In this document: positions 21,418 through 32,834 of the stretch, one piece after another
How the letters are laid out: the number at the start of each line of letters is the position of its first letter
Position numbering within the stretch: the stretch's first letter is position 1
Assembly: GCA_022495995.1 (NCBI GenBank)
Contig: JAFEMH010002493.1
Location: 248,001 to 312,000, forward strand
Source of the DNA: Adenophora triphylla var. japonica
Taxonomy: Eukaryota > Streptophyta > Magnoliopsida > Asterales > Campanulaceae
Length of the DNA stretch: 64,000 nucleotides
Direction of reading: 5' to 3'
The notes under the pieces: model-generated
Databases searched by the model: none
The model's input: only the letters and a program-made list of their open reading frames with translations
What the model was told of the DNA's origin: nothing
Position numbers and translations under genes: made by a program

Positions 21418-23612
21418 TGTAAGTACCCAAATCTGGCTCATGCCTTCCGGTTAAGTTTCCCGGCAATTCCGGTAAGTTTCCCGGCAATTCCGGCAAGTTT
21501 CCCGATAATTCCCCAGACTTTCCTAGAGTTCCGGAGCAATTCCGGAAATGTTCCAAACCTTTTAAGGGCTGAAGGGACTGCTTGGAATGAAAGAAACACG
21601 TTTTTCTTTTATGCAAAATTCCCTTCTAGAAGACTGCCACCTTGCATGTTTCTAGAAAGAACAGGAAGGTGCTTGTTATGTCGTACGACATAACTTGCCA
21701 AGAAGACTTCTAGAAGCTTGCCACCTTGCATGTTTCTAGAAGGAAAACGGTTATGGCTTGTTATGTCGTGCGACATACTAAGCCACTACCATGCAACCTA
21801 TAAATAGAGGCCTGCACCTCTCATTTTAGGCACCCCTCCTTCACTCCTCAGTGCCCCTATATAGAGAATACGCCCAGTAGCCTAGTCTCTCCTCACATAT
21901 CCCCCAAAACACACACTAATCCTCCCAAATCACCCACCATACAACCAATCCCACACACACTTCCCACACACATCAAGAACCAAAGGTTCTCATTGAATCA
22001 AGGCTTGATCTCAGTCCCCGGAGGTTGCTGTTTGAAGGCTCCTATATCTAACTTGATATAGGAAGTCGTGGTCTTCAAGGGTAACAATTTTCTACCCTTT
22101 TCCTTTCCCTATCTTCCTTATACATGAGATCTATATGCTAAATGTGTTAATAATGATATATCCTGATTAAAGTTGCATGCTTTAGTATCATATTGCCTAG
22201 ATCCACATCTGATTGCATACCATTTCATGTAAAAGCTCCGGCTTGGCATTGTTTCTTGCATGAACACTCAAGATGAGTGTGGATCCCTCATATCTACACC
22301 CTCTTGAAGTGTTCATTATTGAAATACTTGCTCTCTGAGATCTATTTGTGAAGTAACTTGGCTATATTAATGCCTTGTTACCTCTGTAGATCCCAGCTGT
22401 CGAAGACTCTACAAGTGGCTAAGTATGTCACGCGACATAGGCAACCTATGTCACGCGACATAGGCAACCTATGTCACGCGACAACTTAGGCCAGTTTGCA
22501 GAATCTTCATCTGTTCAGTTTGTAATCTGATTTTAACCCCCATCATGCTATAATCTGATGTCTATCTACAATTTAGATAGTATCTATGTACATAAAAATG
22601 TCATCTTTTCATTAAAATACCATTTTTTTACATAAAGTTGCATCCTTTGCACTAAAAATCATTTCTTAGCATAAAAATTGCATCCTTTGCACTCAAAATC
22701 TCTTTTCACATTAATGATGCATCCTTTGCACCCAAAAACTCATTTTCATACATAAAATGCATCCTTTGCTTTCAAAAATGCAATCTTTATGCATCCTTTG
22801 CATATTAAATCCTACTTTTCCTCATAAAAATGCATCCTTTGCATAAAGATCACTTCTTTACATCAAAAAGCATCCTTTGCAAACCAAAAGCATCCTTTGC
22901 AACCCAAAATGTCATCTTTTCACTAAAAATGTCATTTTTACATGCATTTCCCCCATGTCCCCATTAGCAACCTTCAGAATGGACCGGTGTAAAGATCCTA
23001 TCTTTACATCGTTTCTTCCATTAAAGGTGCAATCTCTTTAGAAAGGGATAACCTCGAACCCTATATCTCCGATTATCACTTAAGACGAGCATGAAGCAAC
23101 TATATGAGCTCGATCGTCTTAAGGTGTAGGATTGATGGGCTAAGGACATTCCTTCCTAAAGAACCTCATTTTGGACTATAAAAGAGAGTCCTTCTCTCGA
23201 TTACGCAAGTCCCGAGGTTAAAATGCGATGATCACAAGTCCAAGATGAGGACGGGATCAAAATCCCGAACACATAAAATCCAAGGAATCCCGAGCGACAA
23301 CCAATAAATGGTTTGTACGTCCGGAAGACAACTTGGGACATTCCCCCCCCCCCTTCTTTTCAAACACATGCACACAAGAAAGCACGCAAGCAAGCACGAT
23401 AAATGGAATCTTGGGAGACTTGCTACGGCAAGGCACCTTGGGTGAACGAGGATCCGTTCTTCCCAAGGGGTAACTTAACCTCCGAACCCATAAAAAAAAC
23501 CTTTTTTTTCAAAGTTTTGAGGAAATCAAAATGGCGTGGCGACTCCGTTTTTCAAATTAAACCGGATGTTTTCAAACTCGCGTGAATCCAAAAATTTGGG
23601 CACACATTCACA
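21418..23612 (+). repeat. Right LTR of Tat-like element
   Basis: Starts TGTAAGTACCC after the purine-rich GAGGGGCTTC and ends ACATTCACA. Dyads lie at 21676-21693 and 21762-21777, and three copies at about 22425-22490 (two in the left LTR). It is longer than the left LTR because of two small tandem duplications. Confidence 0.93.
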
Positions 23613-23990
23613 ACAGCGAAGGAATACTCCGTCACTGAACAGCGACGGAATAATCATTCTAGCGACGGAAATCCTTCGCTGATTATAAATCAGTGACGGA
23701 AATAATTCCGCCGCTGAAAAGAATCTTTTTAGAATATCATTTCCTCTCCGTCGCTGATTCGCTATTTCCGTCGCTGACCAGAAGCGGACATTCCGTCACT
23801 ATACAGACACAGACTTTTCCGTCGCTAGTATGATATTTCCGTCGCTGACAAGTGGCGAACGTTTCTGTAGCTAAATAGTGGCGAAACTTTCGTCACTGAT
23901 CAGATTCAGAATTTTCCGTCGCTAGATCAACAAATACCGTCGCTGAATAGCGACGAAAATTCCAAAATTCCGTAGCTATCTTTGGTTATT
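23613..23990. repeat. Left subterminal repeats of CACTA-1
   Basis: About 15 copies of (A)GCGACGGAA or its complement TTCCGTCGCT with variants, spaced about 15-30 bp, starting directly after the Tat right LTR. The following 23990-24109 is AT-rich filler. Confidence 0.8.
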
Positions 23991-24143
23991 ATATTTTCTA
24001 AGAAATGGTATAAAATTAAAATATTTAATTAATTATTATTATTCCTAATGATATTAGTAATAAACACACATTTATAACAATAATAATAAATGATAATAAT
24101 GATAATTAGTGATGCAGGTCTATGGAGGCAGATCAACAAGGCG

Positions 24144-24180
24144 AGGCGGGCGCCTGGGGAAAGTGGTGGCGGGCGCCTCA
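24144..24180. promoter_or_regulatory. Paired GGCGGGCGCCT motifs in the gag-only LTR
   Basis: AGGCGGGCGCCT (24144-24155) and GGCGGGCGCCTC (from 24168) flank GGGGAAAGTGG. They recur in most LTRs of the array; one copy is lost in the third LTR, which is 23 bp shorter. They lie about 300 bp before the TATA box at 24459. Confidence 0.5.
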
Positions 24181-24652
24181 ACGGAAGATTATGGAAGCTC
24201 AGCGATCCAGTGGAGCCTCGGTCGTGCGGGTAGGAGGAGCTGATTGGCGGGGAAAGTCAATCTCACGTCTTTAGTAATAAAGGTGTCCACTTTGAGCTAG
24301 GATTGTATTCCATTATTTATTATTATTTATTAGTAGTTATTTAGAGTCATAGTTTAGTTGGGGTTTTATCAGTGTATTTAGTTATATTTAGCCAATCACA
24401 TTTAGGTAACTTAGAATTGTGATTTGGCAAGAAAGTCTTTTCCAAATTTTAGGAGTCCTATAAAAGCCAAGTTAAATGTAATTTCAAAGCAGACTTGTTG
24501 ATTATTGAATAAAGAAAATAAAAAAAAAGCTGAGGATTTCTTTATCTAGGGTTTGTAACCCATTGTTTCTGGTTCTTTCCGTTCGGTATCAGTCTCAAGG
24601 TTTCATTCGACATCATTTGGTATTAGAGCCCTGGACGAGGGTATTGATATTG

Positions 24653-25369
24653 ATGGCCGAACAAGGGCGTAGTGTTCGTGGCGGAAGAGATGTTCATGGA
24701 AGGAATCGTGGAGCGGATTCCCATCAGGACGATCATCATCGCAAACATGACCAACGTGATATTGAGGTAGACGAAATGCGAAAGCAAATTCAACAACTCC
24801 AGAATTTTCAGGCACTCGTAGAAGGGGGCATGATGCATCCATCGACTATGGGTTCAGATTCGGAGGTATTATCCGAGGACATGGAGTTTCAAGAAGGGGT
24901 CACTCCCTTCAATCGGGGTCAAGAAATTGGGTCCAAAAATGTGGTAAATCCTTCAAGGGATATCGATGTACAAATCGAGAGTCCGGGGATTAAAGGTATG
25001 GCACATCCGGATGTATTTCGCGTCCCATTATCTATCGTTACTATTGAAAGGGTTTTTGATGATCAATCATCACCCTTTGTTTTATCAGACATTTTTGATC
25101 AATTTATTTATTGGTCTAAACCTCCTGTTTATGATATTTGTGACTGTGATATTTGTCAATTGAGAAGGTCATACTCGGAAGATCTAAAAACACCTTGTTC
25201 AAAACTTCCAATGAAAGAATTGTCGTGGAATTTTGGGTTCGTTAAGTGTTTTTTTCGTATGAAGATCCTTTTGGTTGGTTATTATCGGGTCAGATTTGTC
25301 ATCAAACTATCAAAAAAAATTTTGTTGATGATTTTGTTAAATATCGATGGACTGAATGGATGGATATAA
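24653..25369 (+). CDS. Gag-like ORF, array copy 1
   Basis: Starts 38 bp after the primer site. Residues 1-30 are Arg/Gly/Asp/His-rich (MAEQGRSVRGGRDVHGRNRG), followed by a short coiled-coil-like MRKQIQQLQ and an acidic linker. A compact Cys cluster VYDICDCDICQL lies near residue 155. The tail after a T-run near 25245 becomes hydrophobic; an overlapping +1 frame (25246-25518, SYEDPFGWLLSG...) looks more protein-like and runs into the next LTR, so a frameshift is likely. No standard capsid or zinc knuckle is seen, so gag identity rests on position. Confidence 0.5.
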   Translation: MAEQGRSVRGGRDVHGRNRGADSHQDDHHRKHDQRDIEVDEMRKQIQQLQNFQALVEGGMMHPSTMGSDSEVLSEDMEFQEGVTPFNRGQEIGSKNVVNPSRDIDVQIESPGIKGMAHPDVFRVPLSIVTIERVFDDQSSPFVLSDIFDQFIYWSKPPVYDICDCDICQLRRSYSEDLKTPCSKLPMKELSWNFGFVKCFFRMKILLVGYYRVRFVIKLSKKILLMILLNIDGLNGWI

Positions 25370-26025
25370 TAAGAAATAATATCAAGTATACAGTTCGTCT
25401 ACGGTTGAAGGGTGAATTTTGTAAGGTATTTTTCAGCACAATAACCAAAATTCGAGGTCGAATTTTTCCTAAGAAGGGAAGAATGATGCAGGTCTATGGA
25501 GGCAGATCAACAAGGTGAGGCGGGCGCCTGGGGAAAGTGGAGGCGGGCGCCTCAACGGCAGATTCAGGAAGCTCAGCGATCCAGTAGAGCCTCGGCCGTG
25601 CGGGTAGGAGGAGCTGATTGGCGGGGAAAGTCAATCTCACGTCTTTAGTAATAAAGGTGTCCACTTTGAGCTAGGATTGTATTCTATTATTTATTATTAT
25701 TTAGTAGTAGTTATTTAGAGTCATAGTTTAGTTGGGTTTTTATCAGTATATTTAGTAATAATTAGCCAATCACATTTAGGTAACTTAGAATTGTGATTTG
25801 GCAAGAAAGTCTTTTCCAAATTTTAGGAGTCCTATAAAAGCCAAGTTAAATGTAATTTCATAGCAGACTTGTTGATTATTGAATAAAGAAAATAAAGGAA
25901 ACGCTGAGGCTTTCTTTATCTAGGATTTTAACCCATTGTTTCTGGTTCTTTCCGTTCGGTATCATTCTCAAGGTTTCATTCGACATCATTTGGTATCAGT
26001 GCCCTGGACGAGGGTATTGATATTG

Positions 26026-26742
26026 ATGGATGAACAAGGGCGTAGTGTTCGTGGCGGAAGAGATGTTCGTTGACGAAATCGTGGAGCGGATTCCCATCAG
26101 GATGATCATCATCGCAAACGTGACCTACGTGATATTGAGGTAGACAAAATGAGAAAGCAAATTCAACAACTCCAGAATTTTCAGGCACGCGTGGAAGGGG
26201 GCATGATGCATCCACCGACTATGTGTTCAGATTCGGAGGTATTATCCGAGGACATGGAGTTTCAAGAAGGGGTCACTCCCTTCAATCGGGGTCAAGAAAT
26301 TGGGTCCAAAAATGTGGCAAATCCTTCAAGGGATATCGATGTACAAATCGAGAGTCCGGGGATTAAAGGTATGGCACATCCGGATGTATTTTGCGTCCCA
26401 TTATCTATCGTTACTATTGAAAGGGTTTTTGATGATCAATCATCACCCTTTGTTTTATCAGACAGTTTTGATCAATTTATTTATTGGTCTAAACCTCCTG
26501 TTTATGATATTTGTGACTGTGATATTTGTCAATTGAGAAGGTCATACTCGGAAGATCTAAAAACACCTTGTTCAAAATTTCCAATGAAAGAATTGTCATG
26601 GAATTTTGGGTTCGTTAAGTGTTTTTTTCGTATGAAGATCCTTTTGGTTGGTTATTATCGGGTCAGATTTGTCATCAAACTATCAAAAAAAATTTTGTTG
26701 ATGATTTTGTTAAATATCGATGGACTGAATGGATGGATATAA
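26026..26742 (+). pseudogene. Gag-like ORF, array copy 2
   Basis: As copy 1, but with a TGA after 15 codons (26071) replacing an Arg codon. The remainder is open from 26149 (MRKQIQQLQ). Confidence 0.6.
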
Positions 26743-27375
26743 TGAGAAATAATATCAAGTATACAGTTCGTCTACGGTTGAAGGGTGAATTTTGTAAGGT
26801 ATTTTTCAGCACAATAACCAAAATTCGAGGTCGAATTTTTCCTAAGAAGGCAAGAATGATGCAGGTCTATGGAGGCAGATCAACAAGGTGAGGCGGGCGC
26901 CTCAACGGCAGATTCAGGAAGCTCAGCGATCGAGTAGAGCCTCAGCCGTGCGGGTAGGAGGAGCTGATTGGCGGGGAAAGTCAATCTCACGTCTTTAGTA
27001 ATAAAGGTGTCCACTTTGAGCTAGGATTGTATTCTATTATTTAGTATTATTTAGTAGTAGTCATTTAGAGTCATAGTTTAGTTGGGTTTTTATCAGTATA
27101 TTTAGTAATAATTAGCCAATCACATTTAGGTAACTTAGAATTGTGATTTGGCAAGAAAGTCTTTTCCAAATTTTAGGAGTCCTATAAAAGCCAAGTTAAA
27201 TGTAATTTCATAGCAGACTTGTTGATTATTGAATAAAGAAAATAAAGGAAACGCTGAGGCTTTCTTTATCTAGGTTTTTAACCCATTGTTTCTGGTTCTT
27301 TCCGTTCGGTATCATTCTCAAGGTTTCATTCGACATCATTTGGTATCAGAGCCCTGGACGAGGGTATTGATATTG

Positions 27376-27951
27376 ATGGATGAACAAGGGCGTAGTGTTC
27401 GTGGCGGAAGAGATGTTCGTGGACGGAATCGTGGAGCGGATTCCCATCAGGATGATCATCATCGCAAACGTGACCTACGTGATATTGAGGTAGACAAAAT
27501 GAGAAAGCAAATTCAACAACTCCAGAATTTTCAGGCACGCGTGGAAGGGGGCATGATGCATCCACCGACTATGGGTTCAGATTCGGAGGTATTATCCGAG
27601 GACATGGAGTTTCAAGAAGGGGTCACTCCCTTCAATCGGGGTCAAGAAATTGGGTCCAAAAATGTGGCAAATCCTTCAAGGGATATCAATGTAGAAATCG
27701 AGAGTCCGGAGATTAAAGGTATGGCACATCCAGATGTATTTCGCATCCCATTATCTATCGTTACTATTGAAAGGTTTTTTGATGATCCATCATCACCCTT
27801 TGTTTTATCAGACAGTTTTGATCAATTTATTGATTGGTCTAAACCTCCTGTTTATGATATTTGTGACTGTGATATTTGTCAATTGAGAAGGTCATACTCG
27901 GAAGATCTAAAAACACCTTGTTCAAAACTTCCATCGAATGAATTGACGTGA
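27376..27951 (+). CDS. Gag-like ORF, array copy 3
   Basis: 192 codons starting MDEQGRSVRGGRDVRG. Ends early at a TGA in the SNELT segment, a change shared with copy 4, which shows these two units arose from one another. Confidence 0.5.
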   Translation: MDEQGRSVRGGRDVRGRNRGADSHQDDHHRKRDLRDIEVDKMRKQIQQLQNFQARVEGGMMHPPTMGSDSEVLSEDMEFQEGVTPFNRGQEIGSKNVANPSRDINVEIESPEIKGMAHPDVFRIPLSIVTIERFFDDPSSPFVLSDSFDQFIDWSKPPVYDICDCDICQLRRSYSEDLKTPCSKLPSNELT

Positions 27952-28748
27952 AATTTTGGGTTCGTTAAGTGTTTTTTTCGTATGAAGATCCTTTTGGTTG
28001 GTTATTATCGGGTCAGATTTGTCATCAAACTATCAAAAAAAAATTTGTTGATGATTTTGTTAAATATCGATGGACTGAATGGATGGATATAATGACAAAT
28101 AATATCAAGTATACAGTTCGTCTATGGTTGAAGGGTGAATTTTGTAAGGTATTTTTCAGCACAATAACCAAAATTCGAGGTCGAATTTTTCCTAAGAAGG
28201 CAAGAATGATGCAGGTCTATGGAGGCAGATCAACAAGGTGAGGCGGGCGCCTTGGGAAAGTGGAGGCGGCCGCCTCAACGGCAGATTCAGGAAGCTCAGC
28301 GATCGATTAGAGCCTCAGCCGTGCGGGTAGGAGGAGCTGATTGGCGGGGAAAGTCAATCTCACGTCTTTAGTAATAAAGGTGTCCACTTTGAGCTAGGAT
28401 TGTATTCTATTATTTATTATTATTTAGTAGTAGTTATTTAGAGTCATAGTTTAGTTGGGTTTTTATCAGTATATTTAGTAATAATTAGCCAATCACATTT
28501 AGGTAACTTAGAATTGTGATTTGGCAAGAAAGTCTTTTCCAAATTTTAGGAGTCCTATAAAAGCCAAGTTAAATGTAATTTCATAGCAGACTTGTTGATT
28601 ATTGAATAAAGAAAATAAAGGAAACGCTGAGGCTTTCTTTATCTAGGTTTTTAACCCATTGTTTCTGGTTCTTTCCGTTCGGTATCATTCTCAAGGTTTC
28701 ATTCGACATCATTTGGTATCAGAGCCCTGGACGAGGGTATTGATATTG

Positions 28749-29322
28749 ATGGATGAACAAGGGCGTAGTGTTCGTGGCGGAAGAGATGTTCGTGGACGGA
28801 ATCGTGGAGCGGATTCCCATCAGGATGATCATCATCGCAAACGTGACCTACGTGATATTGAGGTAGACAAAATGAGAAAGCAAATTCAACAACTCCAATT
28901 TTCGTGCACGCGTGGAAGGGGGCATGATGCATCCACCGACTATGGGTTCAGATTCGGAGGTATTATCCGAGGACATGGAGTTTCAAGAAGGGGTCACTCC
29001 CTTCAATCGGGGTCAAGAAATTGGGTCCAAAATTGTGGCAAATCCTTCAAGGGATATCGATGTAGAAATCGAGAGTCCGGAGATTAAAGGTATGGCACAT
29101 CCAGATGTATTTCGCATCCCATTATCTATCGTTACTATTGAAAGGGTTTTTGATGATCCATCATCACCCTTTGTTTTATCAGACAGTTTTGATCAATTTA
29201 TTGATTGGTCTAAACCTCCTGTTTATGATATTTGTGACTGTGATATTTGTCAATTGAGAAGGTCATACTCGGAAGATCTAAAAACACCTTGTTCAAAACT
29301 TCCATCGAATGAATTGACGTGA
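28749..29322 (+). pseudogene. Gag-like ORF, array copy 4
   Basis: A small indel near 28896 after QQLQ shifts the frame; the original frame resumes as MEGGMMHPPTMG at 28912 and ends at the same early TGA as copy 3. Confidence 0.6.
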
Positions 29323-30119
29323 AATTTTGGGTTCGTTAAGTGTTTTTTTCGTATGAAGATCCTTTTGGTTGGTTATTATCGGGTCAGATTTGTCATCAAA
29401 CTATCAAATTTTTTTTTTTGATGATTTTGTTAAATATCGATGGACTGAATGGATGGATATAATGAGAAATAATATCAAGTATACAGTTCGTCTACGGTTG
29501 AAGGGTGAATTTTGTAAGGTATTTTTCAGCACAATAACCAAAATTCGAGGTCGAATTTTTCCTAAGAAGGGAAGAATGATGCAGGTCTATGGAGGCAGAT
29601 CAACAAGGCGAGGCGGGTGCCTGGGGAAAGTTGAGACGGGGGCCTCAACGGCAGATTTTGGAAGCTCAGCGATCCAGTGGAGCCTCGGCCGTGCGAGTAC
29701 GAGGAGCTGATTGGCGAGGAAAGTCAATCTCACGTCTTTAGTAATAAAGGTGTCCACTTTGAGCTAGGATTGTATTCCATTATTTATTATTATTTAGTAG
29801 TAGTTATTTAGATTCATAGTTTAGTTGGGGTTTTATCAGTGTTTTTAGTTATATTTAGCCAATCACATTTAGGTAACTTAGAATTGTGATTTGGCAAGAA
29901 AGTCTTTTCCAAATTTTAGGAGTCCTATAAAAGCCAAGTTAAATGTAATTTCAAAGCAGACTTGTTGATTATTGAATAACGAAAATAAAGAAAAAGCTGA
30001 GGCTTTCTTTATCTAGGGTTTGTAACCCATTATTTATGGTTCTTTTCGTTCGGTATCAGTCTCAAGGTTTCATTCGACATCATTTGGTATCAGAGCCCTG
30101 GACGAGGGTATTGATATTG

Positions 30120-30836
30120 ATGGCCGAACAAGGGCGTAGTGTTCGTGGCGGAAGAGATGTTCTTGGAAGGAATCGTGGAGCGGATTCCCATCAGCACGAT
30201 CATCATCGCAAATGTGACCTACGTGATATTGAGGTAGACGAAATGCAAAAGCAATTTCAACAACTCCAGAATTTTCAGGCACGCGTGGAAGGGGGCATGA
30301 TGCATCCACCGACTATGGGTTCAGATTCGGAGGTATTATCCGAGGACATGGAGTTTCAAGAAGGGGTCACTCCTTTCAATCGGGATCAAGAAATTGGGTC
30401 CAAAAATGTGGCAAATCCTTCAAGGGATATCGATGTAGAAATCGATAGTCCGGGGATTAAAGGTATGGCACATCCGGATGTATTTCGCGTCCCATTATCT
30501 ATCGTTACTGTTGAATGGGTTTTTGATGATCCATCATCACCCTTTGTTTTATCAGACAGTTTTGATCAATTTATTGATTGGTCTAAACCTCCTGTTTATG
30601 ATATTTGTGACTGTGATATTTGTCAATTGAGAAGGTCATACTCGGAATATCTAAAAACACCTTGTTCAAAACTTCCATCGAATGAATTGTCGTGGAATTT
30701 TGGGTTCGTTAAGTGTTTTTTTCGTATGAAGATCCTTTTGGTTGGTTATTATCGGGTCAGATTTGTCATCAAACTATCAAGAAATTTTTTGTTGATGATT
30801 TTGTTAAATATCGATGGACTGAATGGATGGATATAA
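30120..30836 (+). CDS. Gag-like ORF, array copy 5
   Basis: 239 codons, starting MAEQGRSVRGGRDVLG like copy 1 (copies 2-4 start MDEQ). Retains the CDCDIC cluster. Copies 1 and 5 look like the oldest, outermost units. Confidence 0.5.
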   Translation: MAEQGRSVRGGRDVLGRNRGADSHQHDHHRKCDLRDIEVDEMQKQFQQLQNFQARVEGGMMHPPTMGSDSEVLSEDMEFQEGVTPFNRDQEIGSKNVANPSRDIDVEIDSPGIKGMAHPDVFRVPLSIVTVEWVFDDPSSPFVLSDSFDQFIDWSKPPVYDICDCDICQLRRSYSEYLKTPCSKLPSNELSWNFGFVKCFFRMKILLVGYYRVRFVIKLSRNFLLMILLNIDGLNGWI

Positions 30837-31459
30837 TGAGAACTAATATCAAGGATACAGTTCGTCTACGGTTGAAGGGTGAATTTTGTAAGGTATTTTT
30901 CAGCACAATAACCAACTTTCGAGGTCGATTTTTTCCTAAGAAGGGAAGAATGATGCAGGTCTATGGAGGCAGATCAACAAGGCGAGGCGGGCGCCTGGGG
31001 AAAGTGGAGGCGGGCGCCTCAACGGCAGATTCTGTAAGCTCAGCGATCCAGTGGAGCCTCGGCCGTGCGGGTAGGAGGAGCTGATTGGCGGGGAAAGTCA
31101 ATCTCACGTCTTTAGTAATAAAGGTGTCCACTTTGAGCTAGGATTGTATTCCATTATTTATTATTATTTAGTAGTAGTGATTTAGAGTCATAGTTTAGTT
31201 GGGTTTTTATCAGTATATTTAGATACTTAGCCAATCACATTTAGGTGACTTAGAATTGTGATTTGGCAAGAAAGTCTTTTCCAAATTTTAGGAGTCCTAT
31301 AAAAGCCAAGTTAAACTTAATTTTAAAGCAGACTTGTTGATTACTGAATAAAGAAAATAAAAGAAAAGCTGAGACTTTCTTTATCTAGGGTTTGTAACCC
31401 ATTGTTTTCGGTTCTTTCCGTTCGATATCAATCTCAAGGTTTCATTCGAAATCAATTAG

Positions 31460-31711
31460 TTTATTTAAAAATTAAAGTGTTTAATAAAAATAATTGTAAA
31501 ATTGGTGTATATACTTACTACTATAATAATAGTTAGTAATTAATAATAATAGTTGTTAATAACAACAATATAAATAATTGATTATTATAACAATAACAAT
31601 AACAATAATAATAAAGTATATACCCCTATATCCTAAACCTTATATATTATATACCTAAACTCTAAAGTATATACCACTATATATATATACGCTATAAATT
31701 CAAAACCCTAA

Positions 31712-31743
<32 letters not shown>

Positions 31744-32228
31744 CCCCATACCCTCACCCCTATACATTAAATCATATTTATACCCCATACCCTAAACCCT
31801 AAACATTATATATATATCCCATATATACCCTAACCCATATATATACCATAAATCATATTTATGCCCTAACTCATATACCTATAAGGTTTAGGGTATATAG
31901 GCTATATACCCTAAACCTTATAGTATATACCACTATACAATACTAAACCCTAAACCCTATAAAGCACATACACATACCCTATACTATACCTTATGCCTTA
32001 TACTCTAAATCATATACCTAAACTCTAAAGTATATATACCCCTATACCCTAAACCTTATAATATATATATATAACACTATACAATACTTATAAACCCTAA
32101 ACCCTATAAAGCCCATACCTATACCCTAACCCTATACTATACCTTATACCTTATACCGACCTATACCTTATACCCTAAATCATATACCTAAACTCTAAAG
32201 TATATACCCCTATACTCTAAAACTTATA
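31460..32228. repeat. AT-rich CACTA-1 interior with degenerate telomere-like repeats
   Basis: Contains many CCCTAAA, CCCTATA and ACCCTATAC words, mostly in one orientation, mixed with TATA tracts. It continues after the first MITE at 32633-32822. No coding potential. Compare the array in CACTA-2. Confidence 0.7.
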
Positions 32229-32626
<398 letters not shown>

Positions 32627-32834
32627 TATATATATATGCTACTATACAATACTAAACCATAAACCCTATAAAAAATCCCATACCCATTCCCTAACCCTAT
32701 ACTATACCTTATACGTTATACCATATACCCTTATAAATCATATACCTAAACTCCTTAGTATATACCGCTATTCCCTAAACCTTATAGTATATACCACTAT
32801 ACACTAAATCCTAAATCCTATAAATAAGAAATAT

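Larger units (their letters stand above)
1..23612 (+). mobile_element. Tat/Ogre-like LTR retrotransposon, non-autonomous, with antisense gene
   Basis: Direct repeats at 1-2133 and 21418-23612 are the two LTRs; the window begins about five bases inside the left one. The interior has a primer site of the type TGGCGACTCCGCTGGGGA, a long leader, a gag-like gene at 4291-5727 and a long non-coding stretch with the plus-strand phrase GATTCCTCCGGGATACGTAG, which I associate with Tat/Ogre elements. An antisense plant-mobile-domain gene (19947 down to 9339) lies before the 3' LTR. I find no protease, reverse transcriptase or integrase, so it would depend on a partner element. Copia-1 interrupts it at 10053-18237. 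The left target-site duplication is outside the window; the right flank begins ACAGC. Lineage is inferred from primer type, gag modules and layout. Confidence 0.85.
24110..31454 (+). mobile_element. Tandem array of a gag-only LTR element (six LTRs, five interiors)
   Basis: LTRs of about 505 bp at 24110-24615, 25484-25988, 26857-27338, 28207-28711, 29577-30082 and 30951-31454 alternate with ~868-bp interiors. LTRs start TGATGCAGG and end ...CATCA, with a TATA box (CCTATAAAAGCC) and AATAAA. Each interior begins with a tRNA-iMet primer site (TGGTATCAGAGCC or a one-base variant) and ends in a purine tract AAGAAGGGAAGAA. The whole array is bounded by the duplication ATTAG (24105-24109 and 31455-31459), so a single insertion later expanded, or an array was inserted. 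The plan fits the TR-GAG class of small non-autonomous elements. Confidence 0.92.
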
